This document shows positions 24,986-33,022 of a DNA stretch of 64,000 nucleotides, in pieces. The first letter of the stretch is position 1; each line of letters opens with the position of its first letter. Below the pieces are notes generated by a model. It saw nothing but the letters and a program-made list of their open reading frames with translations, was not told the origin of the DNA and did no database searches. The stretch spans positions 248,001 to 312,000 of the forward strand of contig NZ_JAMZEA010000004.1 in assembly GCF_024172125.1 (NCBI RefSeq), given 5' to 3'. The translations under genes and the position numbers were made by a program. The DNA is from Actinomadura rupiterrae (GTDB lineage Bacteria; Actinomycetota; Actinomycetes; Streptosporangiales; Streptosporangiaceae).

Positions 24986-25888
24986 ATGGACGACCTCGCC
25001 CAGATTTTCCGCCACCCCCCGATCCTCCGCACTCACCGCTCGCGGGCCGCCCGGATCCACCAGGTCCTCCAGCTCGACGCACCGCCCGTCGCCCGCAGGA
25101 ACGCCGGATTCACCTACGCCGTCGCCCACCACCTTCTCGAAGGTGCCGAACACGCCGCACGCAGCGGCGACGACATTCTGTTCACCTGGTACCGCGAATC
25201 CGCCTTGCACTTCACCGATCGCCTTGCATCAGGGGACCGGATCGTCCTCGCTCCCCGGCCCCATGAATTCGTCCAGTCCGACATCTCCCAGACGCCCTAC
25301 GTGCTCCTGAACCCCGACACCAACGCTGCCGACGAGCGCCTCCGCGATCTGGTGGCCGCAGCCGCCGCGCTCGGCACCCGTACTGGCTTCGGTGGCCTAC
25401 TTGGCCCCCACGCCCCCATCGTGTGCCTCCTCCATGAGAAGGCCATGACCAGCACCTTCGACAGCTGGACCGTCAGCCGCCTGCCCGGCACCCTATTCAC
25501 CGACTACAGCACCGAACCCGCGGTACTCACCCGCGACCTGATCCACGAAGCAGGCCACAACTGGCTCAACGACGCCCTGGCCGCCGACGGCATCAAGCTC
25601 GACGACGCCCCGGCGTTCCCCTCCCCATGGAAACAGAGCGACCGCCCCGCCTTCGGCTTCCTCCACGCCTGCTGGGCCTTCCCCCTCACAATGATCTACT
25701 GCGCCCGCATCCTCCCCACCGTCCAGCCGCCAGTACACGCCTTCCTGGCCGCCTACCTCAGCCAGCAGAACGCACTGCTGCAGACCGCGGTACCCGACCA
25801 CCAGGAAGCCCTGAAGCTCATCCCGCAAGGCCCCCTCCGAGAACGCCTCCGGACCGTCCGCGACCTCGCCCTCAAGGCCAGCGCATGA
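24986..25888 (+). CDS. HExxH-motif peptide-modification protein
   Basis: 300 aa. The ATG at 24986 has GGAGG six bases ahead. A central LIHEAGHNWLND (HExxH) and a later GFLHACWAF provide likely iron or zinc ligands. The arrangement, with HEXXH near residue ~190 of a ~300-aa helical protein beside a radical SAM/SPASM gene, matches the 'HEXXH motif-containing putative peptide modification' group, some members of which are reported as 2-oxoglutarate-dependent peptide hydroxylases. It could hydroxylate the cluster peptide or, less likely, be a protease. The stop overlaps the next ATG (ATGA at 25885-25888). Confidence 0.7.
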   Translation: MDDLAQIFRHPPILRTHRSRAARIHQVLQLDAPPVARRNAGFTYAVAHHLLEGAEHAARSGDDILFTWYRESALHFTDRLASGDRIVLAPRPHEFVQSDISQTPYVLLNPDTNAADERLRDLVAAAAALGTRTGFGGLLGPHAPIVCLLHEKAMTSTFDSWTVSRLPGTLFTDYSTEPAVLTRDLIHEAGHNWLNDALAADGIKLDDAPAFPSPWKQSDRPAFGFLHACWAFPLTMIYCARILPTVQPPVHAFLAAYLSQQNALLQTAVPDHQEALKLIPQGPLRERLRTVRDLALKASA

Positions 25889-27093
25889 ACGAGCCCGGCC
25901 ACATCCTCCACATCCGCCACCCCGACGGAACCGTGACCCTCGACCGCCACGGCCTCGCCAACCTCGAACACGGCATCCCGATCACCACCGACACCGCCTT
26001 CAACGTCGGCTCGGTCGCCAAGCAGATCACCGCCCACCTGACGCTCCTCACACCAGAGATCGACATCGACACCCCAGCACAACACTGGCTCCCCAACCTC
26101 CAAGTGCCCGACGTCACCGTCACCGACCTCATCCAGCACCACGGCGGCATTCGAGACGCCGAATCCCTCCTGTCCCTCGCCGGATTCCGCGACCTCGACC
26201 ACTACACCGCCGACGACCTCCTCCAACTCGCCTACCGCCAGCAACGCCGAGCCGTCCCCAAAGGCCAATTCCTCTACAGCAACACCGGCTACCTACTCCT
26301 CACCAAGATCCTCGAACAGACCCACACCGCGCCCCTCAACCAGATCGCAAGAGCCCTCCTGTTCGACCCGCTCAACATGCCCAGCACCCACTTCAAGGAC
26401 CACCCGCAACAGATCGTTCACGCTGCCGCGACCGCCTACCGGTTCCACCACGGCTCCTGGCGAACCACAACCGTCCCCGTCGCTCTCCCCGGCCCAGGCT
26501 CACTCTGGACCTCCACCACAGACCTCGACCGCTGGCTCCGGCGCCTCGACCAGACTCGGCAAGCACCGGCTGACCAGACTCTCCGCGCACCCACGCCCGT
26601 GCCCTCGTCATGCCCGCACTGGCACTACGGCCCCGGGATCTTCGTGTCCGGTGGATCCTTCTTTCATCATGGCCACGAGCAGGGCTTCTCCGCCGCAATC
26701 CACCTGACTGCAGACGGAACGGCGGTCATCGCCCTCTCCAACCGACACGACACCGACGCCGGGCGCCTCTCAAACTCCGCCGTCTCCAGCGCGCTCCCCC
26801 TGCAGAGCCCGTCACCAGAACGTTTGACCGCACCGTCGAACACCCGCGCCACTGACGACTACTGCCACCTCGTTGGCGAATTCGCATCCGACGACGTCCC
26901 TGGTGTCCTACGGATCATCAACAAACCCGACGGCCTCGCGCTGGCCAGGAGAGGAGCAACCGACGCCCTCATCCCTATCCCTGGCGGAGGGTTGATCGGC
27001 CCGGGCTTCCGAATACAGCCAGCTCTTGAAGGGAAAGGGCTCCGGCTGGACCTCGAACGCGCACCTGGGCTCATCTACCGACGAATCGCCTGA
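25885..27093 (+). CDS. beta-lactamase-fold serine hydrolase
   Basis: 402 aa, start ATG at 25885 overlapping the previous stop. It carries the SxxK motif in FNVGSVAKQITAHL (~residue 43), the YxN motif in LYSNTGYLLLTKIL (~130) and a third-box candidate HHGHEQGF (~265). These identify the class C beta-lactamase/DD-peptidase/esterase fold (PF00144 type). There is no signal peptide, unlike cell-wall enzymes, so it should act in the cytoplasm. As the last gene of the RiPP-like operon it may remove the leader or cleave, esterify or epimerise the modified peptide; this is inference. Confidence 0.8.
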   Translation: MNEPGHILHIRHPDGTVTLDRHGLANLEHGIPITTDTAFNVGSVAKQITAHLTLLTPEIDIDTPAQHWLPNLQVPDVTVTDLIQHHGGIRDAESLLSLAGFRDLDHYTADDLLQLAYRQQRRAVPKGQFLYSNTGYLLLTKILEQTHTAPLNQIARALLFDPLNMPSTHFKDHPQQIVHAAATAYRFHHGSWRTTTVPVALPGPGSLWTSTTDLDRWLRRLDQTRQAPADQTLRAPTPVPSSCPHWHYGPGIFVSGGSFFHHGHEQGFSAAIHLTADGTAVIALSNRHDTDAGRLSNSAVSSALPLQSPSPERLTAPSNTRATDDYCHLVGEFASDDVPGVLRIINKPDGLALARRGATDALIPIPGGGLIGPGFRIQPALEGKGLRLDLERAPGLIYRRIA

Positions 27094-27137
27094 GCGTTCA
27101 CAACCCGCTGAGCCGCGAGGCTAAGCTCGCCCGCACT

Positions 27138-27311
27138 TCAGTCGTAGCAGATGCCCTTCACTTCACACTCAAGGCATGTCGTGCCGGCACACCGCCCGGT
27201 GGCCGTGTGATTCACGGGGAGCGATGTCTGTTTCCCCAGGACATCACCGAGATCGGTAGTGCCAACTGCATGTCCTGCGGGATCGCCGTAGAACCTACAA
27301 TGGGGCGTCAT
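27138..27311 (-). CDS. possible small Cys-rich protein, 57 aa
   Basis: Reads MTPHCRFYGDPAGHAVGT and ends GRCAGTTCLECEVKGICYD. The four closely spaced C-terminal cysteines look like a metal or disulfide motif rather than random translation. The ribosome site is weak and the first bases overlap the start of a plus-strand frame at 27310, so one of the two may be false. No family recognised. Confidence 0.35.
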   Translation of the reverse strand: MTPHCRFYGDPAGHAVGTTDLGDVLGKQTSLPVNHTATGRCAGTTCLECEVKGICYD

Positions 27312-27660
27312 GAGCTCACATGAGCACCTGATCACCGTCCTCGATGGGGTCTGCGCGGAAGTCGCTCGGGCCGCCCTGGGAAACCAGGAGGTAGCTGAGC
27401 GGCTCGTGGTGGTCACCGACCGGCAGTCGAGCGTCCTCCACACTGCAGGGCTCGACGTCTCCGTCCAGTTGAGCGGCCCCGAAGGACCGCCGTGCGCTGG
27501 GCCGAGCTGCCGGGGGCGTCCTGCTACCCAGGCGTTGGGCGTGGAGAGATCGCTCAGGTCGCTCATGAACGAGACCGGGAGAACCGTGAGGAGGCGGCTG
27601 TTCAGTTCTGCTGGAGCCTCCCCTCGGCGGCAAGGCGGTGCCGATGGTCAGATGAGTTGA
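27310..27660 (+). CDS. hypothetical protein, 116 aa
   Basis: The first ~57 residues (EHLITVLDGVCAEVARAALG, then QEVAERLVVVTDRQSS) look like real protein, with regular helix and strand alternation. The last ~50 become low-complexity Arg/Gly/Pro sequence, which may mark a frameshift or a wrong frame. It overlaps the neighbouring LuxR-type gene tail to tail by 13 bases. No function proposed. Confidence 0.35.
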   Translation: MSSHEHLITVLDGVCAEVARAALGNQEVAERLVVVTDRQSSVLHTAGLDVSVQLSGPEGPPCAGPSCRGRPATQALGVERSLRSLMNETGRTVRRRLFSSAGASPRRQGGADGQMS

Positions 27661-28358
27661 CGTCGAGCGGCCCAGACCACGGCTTCGATAGGAGTGCCGA
27701 CCTCAAGCCGATCGCAGATGGTTCGAAGGCGGCGCCGCAGAGTGCGCGCCGACAGCTCAAGTCGCTTGGCAGCCATGTCGGCCGTGACGCCCGAAGCGAT
27801 CTGCGCGAGCAACTGGATCTCCTCTGGCGTCAGCCGGGGTTCGGCCGGGCACCTGCGGGGCAGCGTTGCCTGCCCGGGCGGCTGCTGCTCCGCGCGATCG
27901 GCGGATGCGGTAACGGTTGAGGGGCTGCCATCGGGTGCGGCGGAAAGGACCCGGAAGATGTCGGCGGTATCGGTCGAGCCGCGCATCTGCTGCGCTGCCG
28001 GGGTGCCCAGCGACGATCGTTCCAGCAGGGTGAGGTTGCTGAGCAGCTCAGCTAGGGCTTGGCGTTGCTGGGGGTCTTTGAGGAGTGTCGACCAGTTGGG
28101 TGGTTCATCTTCGCCGGCGGAGGCCTGCAGCATCGGCATGATGTCGTGATCGGTGATCCGCGCCGACCAGACCATAGCCAGCAACCGATCCAGGGACCTG
28201 TCGGTGCAGGGGAGCGCGGCGCGGTCACGCACCATCCGCCAAAGCAGGTAGCGCGCCGTGGTCTCGTTGTGTCCGCCGGGCTCTTCACCACGTGCATCGT
28301 GCGGGCAGGTCCGGGCGCCGCCTGGATGCGTTTGGCGGGACTGGTCGGTGCGGGTCAT
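27648..28358 (-). CDS. LuxR-type HTH regulator
   Basis: 236 aa. The last ~65 residues form a LuxR/GerE-like HTH (LTPEEIQLLAQIASGVTADM, AAKRLELSARTLRRRLRTIC, then VGTPIEAVVWAARR). The N-terminal ~150 residues have no recognised receiver or ligand domain and contain a run of charged helices. Its ATG overlaps the stop of the sigma-like gene upstream (28355-28358), so the two are co-translated. They probably form a regulatory pair for the adjacent integrative-element genes. Confidence 0.75.
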   Translation of the reverse strand: MTRTDQSRQTHPGGARTCPHDARGEEPGGHNETTARYLLWRMVRDRAALPCTDRSLDRLLAMVWSARITDHDIMPMLQASAGEDEPPNWSTLLKDPQQRQALAELLSNLTLLERSSLGTPAAQQMRGSTDTADIFRVLSAAPDGSPSTVTASADRAEQQPPGQATLPRRCPAEPRLTPEEIQLLAQIASGVTADMAAKRLELSARTLRRRLRTICDRLEVGTPIEAVVWAARRQLI

Positions 28359-29311
28359 CGCGCTTCCGCCTCCTTCGGAGCAGTGGTCTGGCCCAGCCCT
28401 TTGAGGCGGTCCAGCCGAGTTCGCAGCGTCTTGTCTTTCAGGCCGACACTCAGGGCGGCTTGGCTGATCTCTTCGCCCTGCATGATCAGTCGGACCGCTT
28501 GGCGGGTCACCGGATCAGTGATCAGTTCCAGGGCATGGTGCCGCAGGACCTGCAGCATCGCCTCAGAACTGGTGGGATCGTGCCCTCTGGGCCCGAACAG
28601 GTTGAGGGTCTCCTCCGCTTTCTGCGGATCGTCGGTGACCTCGGCAACCCGGCGCCAGCGGTCCTGGTGACCAGCCCAGGCGTTGTAGATGTTGGGGAAC
28701 TGGAACAGGCACGCGCCCACGAAGTAGGTCTTCAAGCTGGCGCCCTTGCGGTGGTCCCACCGGCCCGGGACCAGGACGGCCGTGATGAAGTACTCCAGGG
28801 CTTTGGCGACGGTCTCGCAGGCCAACTCCAGCCGGTCGTCTCGGCTCCACCGACCGGGGCCGACCTCGACCAAGGTGATCGGTCGGCGCTTGGCCCGGCA
28901 CTCGGCCACGATCTTCCCGGTCCGTGTCCAGGCCATCATGACCGCCAACCCGTAGGCGGCCGTCTCGGCCTTCCAGACCGCCGTTGCCGGGCCGGCGAAG
29001 TTCTCCGCCTGCATCTTCAGCACGTACTGGTGGTCTGCCAGGCGGCGCCGGGCGTGTTCCACGGCCTGGGCGCTTCCCGCATCCGCCAGATCCTCAGCGA
29101 TGAGGTCGGCTTCCAACTCCTCCACCAGCTCATCGCTGGCCGCTTGGGGTTCCCGCCGAGGCGGCGGGACGGCTGAATCGCAGGCCGCGGTGGTCGCCGG
29201 CGGCGATGGCGTCGCTGCTGGAGAGGTGTCCGTATCCGGCCGTCTGCGTTGGAGTTGTATCGGCGTCGAGTCGGGCCTTGGTGGCTCTCCAGCCTCCTCG
29301 GCGCTCCCCAT
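28355..29311 (-). CDS. sigma-factor-like DNA-binding protein
   Basis: 318 aa. After a ~75-residue Pro/Thr-rich tail at the N-terminus, the central part (GASLKTYFVGACLFQFPNIY) resembles the region-2 helices of ECF/sigma-70 proteins. The C-terminal ALSVGLKDKTLRTRLDRLKG is an HTH like region 4. Similar proteins occur beside serine recombinases and Spd-type membrane proteins in actinomycete integrative elements. Whether it binds RNA polymerase is not shown by the sequence. It is coupled to the LuxR-type gene by a 4-base overlap. Confidence 0.6.
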   Translation of the reverse strand: MGSAEEAGEPPRPDSTPIQLQRRRPDTDTSPAATPSPPATTAACDSAVPPPRREPQAASDELVEELEADLIAEDLADAGSAQAVEHARRRLADHQYVLKMQAENFAGPATAVWKAETAAYGLAVMMAWTRTGKIVAECRAKRRPITLVEVGPGRWSRDDRLELACETVAKALEYFITAVLVPGRWDHRKGASLKTYFVGACLFQFPNIYNAWAGHQDRWRRVAEVTDDPQKAEETLNLFGPRGHDPTSSEAMLQVLRHHALELITDPVTRQAVRLIMQGEEISQAALSVGLKDKTLRTRLDRLKGLGQTTAPKEAEAR

Positions 29312-29507
29312 CGACTCCTCCAGTCAGGGTGTGGCCAGTCGGCCGTACCTACACCCGCTGTAGATGACGCCCTGCCGGATCTTCTTCACCCAAATCCAAG
29401 ATTTTTTTCGGCGACAGCTGAGACAAGAGTGAGGCAAGCCGCCGCACCGGACATCTACACCCGACGGGTGTAAGGCCACAATCTCGCGCCTCCAGGGAGT
29501 TGTCAGC

Positions 29508-30053
29508 ATGGCCACCACCCGCCTTCCCGCCGCGTCCTCTCAGCGCCGGTCGCGTCCGTCACCGAGCCGGGGCTCGGATCGCCGCCGCGCATCTGGGGTC
29601 GGCACGTATGTCCCGAGACGACGAGGCGCTTGGGAAACCTGGTCAGCCTGGCGCGCCCCCGCCACGGTGACGGGAGTTGTCGCCGGACCGAGCGGGCTTG
29701 CGGCCGTCCTGTGGCACTCGGGCTGCAGCCAGGTGCTGGTCGTGGTGGTTGCCGCGCTGGGGGCGATCCCCGCTGCCGCCATGGTCTTGATGCTCGGGGT
29801 CGTGGAGGTCGCGCGTTGCTGGATCCCCGCCTCGGCCGACCTTCGCAGAGCCCGCGACGAGGGACGTGCGCTGCGCGTGGTGACCAAAGCAGCAGTGAGC
29901 GGTCCGCATAGCACAGCCGCGGCCGCCAAAGAGAAACGAGCCGCGGCCCGCGGCTACGCCAACGACCGTGGATGGCAGTTCCCCTCGGCGCGCAGTGCCA
30001 CTCCGCAGACCGTCGTACGCACCCGGCGCCGTGGCGAACCGAACCGCGGCTAA
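29508..30053 (+). CDS. small membrane protein of the integrative element
   Basis: 181 aa. A basic N-terminal segment (~1-50), two adjacent hydrophobic spans (~52-70 and ~75-102, including QVLVVVVAALGAIPAAAMVL), then a long basic Ala/Arg cytoplasmic tail. AGGGAG lies before the ATG at 29508. This shape resembles the small Spd-like spread proteins of actinomycete plasmids and AICEs, but I recognise no exact family. It is convergent with the DUF2637 gene. Confidence 0.5.
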   Translation: MATTRLPAASSQRRSRPSPSRGSDRRRASGVGTYVPRRRGAWETWSAWRAPATVTGVVAGPSGLAAVLWHSGCSQVLVVVVAALGAIPAAAMVLMLGVVEVARCWIPASADLRRARDEGRALRVVTKAAVSGPHSTAAAAKEKRAAARGYANDRGWQFPSARSATPQTVVRTRRRGEPNRG

Positions 30054-30077
30054 AGAGCGCCAGCAGCAGGAGCTCCA

Positions 30078-30764
30078 TCATGCATGGTCTGATTGCACGC
30101 CCGATCGCGATGGCATTTCCTCATCGCAGTCAACTTCCGACAGGCCGACGCCGCCGTTCCGCTTGACCAGCCGTCCCCAGCGCGAGCTCCGGTTGAACTG
30201 TCGCCCGATCTCCACCCCAGAAGGCAACTTCCCGTCCAGACGACGGTGTTCTTGGGCCCAGCGCCAAGCCCGCTGTTGTAGACGCTCGCCCCGCATGTCG
30301 ATCGAGGTAGGAATCTCCGGCGCGGGCTCCGATACAGACACGTCGCGGTCGGCGGGAGCCGCCGAGGGGCGGTTACCGCGCATCTGGTTCATGAGCATCT
30401 CGTAGGCACCGACCAGGGCGAAGGAAGGCCACGCGGCGATGATCCGTCCGGCGGCAGTTGGTTCGGCGACGGCGACGTTGGCAGCGAGGGAAGCCAGACT
30501 TCCGACGATCAGGAGCGCCCAGGCCAGCCGCCCTTCGCGGCCGCGGGTGCGGTTGGCGGACAGTATGGCCATGGACGAGGCGACGATCATGCCGTCCACC
30601 GACAGCGGGATCAGCGCGGCTGTGCACTCTGATTCGCCGTGGAGTCGAGCAAGGTGGTGCATGTGGCGGTAGGAGACCACCGCGGCGATCAGCGCGAGCA
30701 GGACAACCGAGGCCGTGGTGGTCGCGCGAATGAGACGGTCTGCGCGTGGTGCCATGTCGCTCAC
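30078..30764 (-). CDS. DUF2637-domain membrane protein
   Basis: 228 aa with four hydrophobic segments in the first ~130 residues (ASVVLLALIAAVVSYRHM, ALIPLSVDGMIVASSMAIL, AWALLIVGSLASLAANVAVA, AAWPSFALVGAYEMLM) and a charged C-terminal tail with an HTH-like end (GVEIGRQFNRSSRWGRLVKR). The SVDGMIVASS and LAANVA blocks are characteristic of DUF2637 proteins found on conjugative and integrative elements of actinomycetes. The GTG at 30762-30764 is used here; an ATG three codons in (30753-30755) is equally possible. Confidence 0.8.
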   Translation of the reverse strand: MSDMAPRADRLIRATTTASVVLLALIAAVVSYRHMHHLARLHGESECTAALIPLSVDGMIVASSMAILSANRTRGREGRLAWALLIVGSLASLAANVAVAEPTAAGRIIAAWPSFALVGAYEMLMNQMRGNRPSAAPADRDVSVSEPAPEIPTSIDMRGERLQQRAWRWAQEHRRLDGKLPSGVEIGRQFNRSSRWGRLVKRNGGVGLSEVDCDEEMPSRSGVQSDHA

Positions 30765-30929
30765 CGGTCCAGGAGGAAGTCGGCGGCACCGGTCTGTTCA
30801 TCGCGATTCGGGTTAGCTCTGGTCGGTGAGACGAATCGGATGGTCGTCCAAGCAAGCAGGGCCGTCTTGCTGTACACGATGAACGTGCTCTTGCACGTGA
30901 TCACTGGCCGCCCTCCCGAGTTTTGTTGC

Positions 30930-30950
30930 CCCGCCGACCGCCTCGGCGGG
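30930..30950. terminator. hairpin downstream of the serine recombinase
   Basis: CCCGCCGA at 30930-30937 pairs with 30943-30950 around five bases, just after the recombinase stop when read on the minus strand. A short but GC-only stem. Confidence 0.45.
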
Positions 30951-30974
30951 CGTCGGGGAGCGGGAGGGACGCTT

Positions 30975-32894
30975 CTACCCTGAGTTTGCGCTGGTCATGG
31001 CAACTCGAAGGCGTGGAGCTCTGTTGCCCCTGAAGGTCGCTGCCGGTAGGGGGTACGCGGACCATGGGTCCATGATCACCGGGTCCCCGCCCCCTTTGGT
31101 TGCCTGTGCGGCATCTATGGCGAGTTGGGCCGCTTCCTGCAAGGTCGGCAGTATTGGGCCCGTGAGGGTTGCTTTAGCGTGCATTCGGCCGGTGTTTGGG
31201 TTGTAGCGCATCTCTACGTTGAAGACGTCCAGGAGACCGCGCTGGATTTTCTGCGGCAGTGAGCCGAAGGCGACGTTGCCCACCGGTAGCCGGTCGAGAA
31301 GTTCGGGGTTTGCTCGGGGCGGTTGGGTCTCGCGCAGGGTGCGTAGCTCCTGATGCTTCGCCGCGTGTTGTTCGGCCAGTTCGGCAGAGCGCAGGTTCAC
31401 GTCGCGTACGAGGGCTTCGTTCGGCTGGTCGGCGAGTTCGAGGCTGACGATCAAGCGCTTGCGGCGGTCTTCGATGTCGCGGAGGGTGCGTTGTACGGCT
31501 GTGATTCGGTCCTCGTGGTCCTGTACGGCTTGCTCGTCTGCGGCGTTCAGGAGAGAGCCGACGTAGGCGCGCCTGTTGGGATGGAAGACGTACTTGTCGA
31601 AGAAGTGTCCGATGCCCCGCAGGATTGGGTCTTCGCGAATCCAGTAGCTTTTGGGGTGCCCTGCCGGAATGCGGTCCTTCGGAGGATCGCAGACGTAGTA
31701 CACGACACCGTGGTGTGCTCTGCCTCGTAGCCGCCGCCCGCAATGGTCGCAAGCTATGTGCGAACGCAGCAGGTACTCGCGTCGGGTGTCGGGGTGTGCG
31801 GTGTTCGGCCCCCCGCCGTTGCGTGAGCCCTTGCAGTGGTCGCCTACCCGTTGGGCGGCGATGAAGTTGTCTTTGGACACCAGAGGTTCGTGGGTGGGAA
31901 CCAGGGACCAGACCCACTCGTGGGGCGGGTTGATCCTGCCGCTCGCGGTCTTGGTCGCGCGGCGGTTCCAGACCATGTAGCCGGTGTACTTGGGGTTCTT
32001 GATGATCTCTCGGACAGAGGACTGGGTCCAGCGTCCGGCCGAGCGGGACGGGTCGACGGGCACCGGTGGTGGGAAGCGGTCCAGGTCGAGGTTGAGGTGG
32101 TCGGCGATGGCCTTGTAACCGAGGCGCAACGCGACGCGGAGGTCGAAGATCAGCGTCACCACCTCGCCGCGCACCGGGTCTGGTGTGAGCCGGTGCTTGG
32201 TGGCGCCTTCGGCGCGGCGGGCTGCGACGGGGTGCGGGACCTTCAATGCGGTGTAGCCGTAGGGCGGTTTGCCGATGTTGTAGCCCTGCTGGGTGTGGGT
32301 CTCGGTGCCGCCGCGGGACTTCTCCAGGAGTTCCAGGACGTACCACTCGGCGACGCCTTGCTTGACGCGGCGGGTGAGGACCTGGGTGGCGCGTTTGCGG
32401 TTGTTCAGGATGATCGGTTCGTCGGCGGCCAGCAGGGGGACGCCGACGGCTTCGAGCTGGTTCTCGATCTGGGTGCCGATGTAGGTGCGGCGCGCGATCC
32501 GGTCGATGGACTCGCAGATCACCGCGTCGAAACGCCGGTCGCTGGTTTCGGCCTCGGTCAGCAGGTCCCGGATGCCGCCCTCACGCGGGACGGGGATCAC
32601 GAACCGTTCGTGCCCCCGCCCCTGCCCGCGTGCGGCCAGCTCCTTGCGGCCGGACTCGATGTCATAGAAGTGTGCTGCGATCACTGCTTCGGCGGGGAGC
32701 GCCTGGCGGCAGTTGGCCAGCTGCCGAGGGATCGACAAGGTGGGGTCCTGCTGGTCCTCGGTGGAGGTGCGCCCCAGAAACGCCACCCGCAGCGGTCCGG
32801 GAGGCCGGTGGCCGCCGCGCTGGCCTGTCACGGCTGGTCGGCCGCTGTGGCGGGTGACGAAGACCTCGAGCGGGATGGGTGGTTCTTGAGCCAT
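30975..32894 (-). CDS. large serine recombinase (integrase)
   Basis: 639 aa from the ATG at 32892-32894, chosen for the AGGAGG ribosome site seven bases upstream. The resolvase domain starts RVAFLGRTSTEDQQDPTLSI, with the catalytic Ser in RTS and the downstream CESIDRIARR. A recombinase domain (GKPPYGYTALKVPHP, then WTQSSVREIIKNPKYTGYM), a zinc ribbon (HIACDHCGRRLRGRA) and a long coiled coil (ITAVQRTLRDIEDRRKRL) follow, the canonical layout of phage/AICE large serine integrases. It would integrate or excise the element between attP and attB. The sigma-like, LuxR-type and DUF2637 genes nearby are probably parts of the same element. No att repeat could be fixed by eye. Confidence 0.85.
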   Translation of the reverse strand: MAQEPPIPLEVFVTRHSGRPAVTGQRGGHRPPGPLRVAFLGRTSTEDQQDPTLSIPRQLANCRQALPAEAVIAAHFYDIESGRKELAARGQGRGHERFVIPVPREGGIRDLLTEAETSDRRFDAVICESIDRIARRTYIGTQIENQLEAVGVPLLAADEPIILNNRKRATQVLTRRVKQGVAEWYVLELLEKSRGGTETHTQQGYNIGKPPYGYTALKVPHPVAARRAEGATKHRLTPDPVRGEVVTLIFDLRVALRLGYKAIADHLNLDLDRFPPPVPVDPSRSAGRWTQSSVREIIKNPKYTGYMVWNRRATKTASGRINPPHEWVWSLVPTHEPLVSKDNFIAAQRVGDHCKGSRNGGGPNTAHPDTRREYLLRSHIACDHCGRRLRGRAHHGVVYYVCDPPKDRIPAGHPKSYWIREDPILRGIGHFFDKYVFHPNRRAYVGSLLNAADEQAVQDHEDRITAVQRTLRDIEDRRKRLIVSLELADQPNEALVRDVNLRSAELAEQHAAKHQELRTLRETQPPRANPELLDRLPVGNVAFGSLPQKIQRGLLDVFNVEMRYNPNTGRMHAKATLTGPILPTLQEAAQLAIDAAQATKGGGDPVIMDPWSAYPLPAATFRGNRAPRLRVAMTSANSG

Positions 32895-33022
32895 TCCAAC
32901 GCCTCCTTGATCGCTTGCGCCTGAAGGATCTGGACCCGTCGCCCCTGCTCGCCTTCGAGATGAACGATCGTCCACACGAAGTCAGGGGGCTTGCCGCCGG
33001 AGATCGGCTCGCTCCCTGTCAA
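32828..33022 (-). CDS. small protein preceding the integrase
   Basis: 64 aa from a TTG at 33020-33022 with GGAGG close upstream. The sequence (FVWTIVHLEGEQGRR, LQAQAIKEALEWLKNHPS) has plausible strand-helix structure, and the integrase ribosome site lies inside its codons, an arrangement suited to translational coupling. It overlaps the integrase start by 67 bases. It may be an integrase partner or recombination directionality protein; no family recognised. Confidence 0.45.
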   Translation of the reverse strand: MTGSEPISGGKPPDFVWTIVHLEGEQGRRVQILQAQAIKEALEWLKNHPSRSRSSSPATAADQP

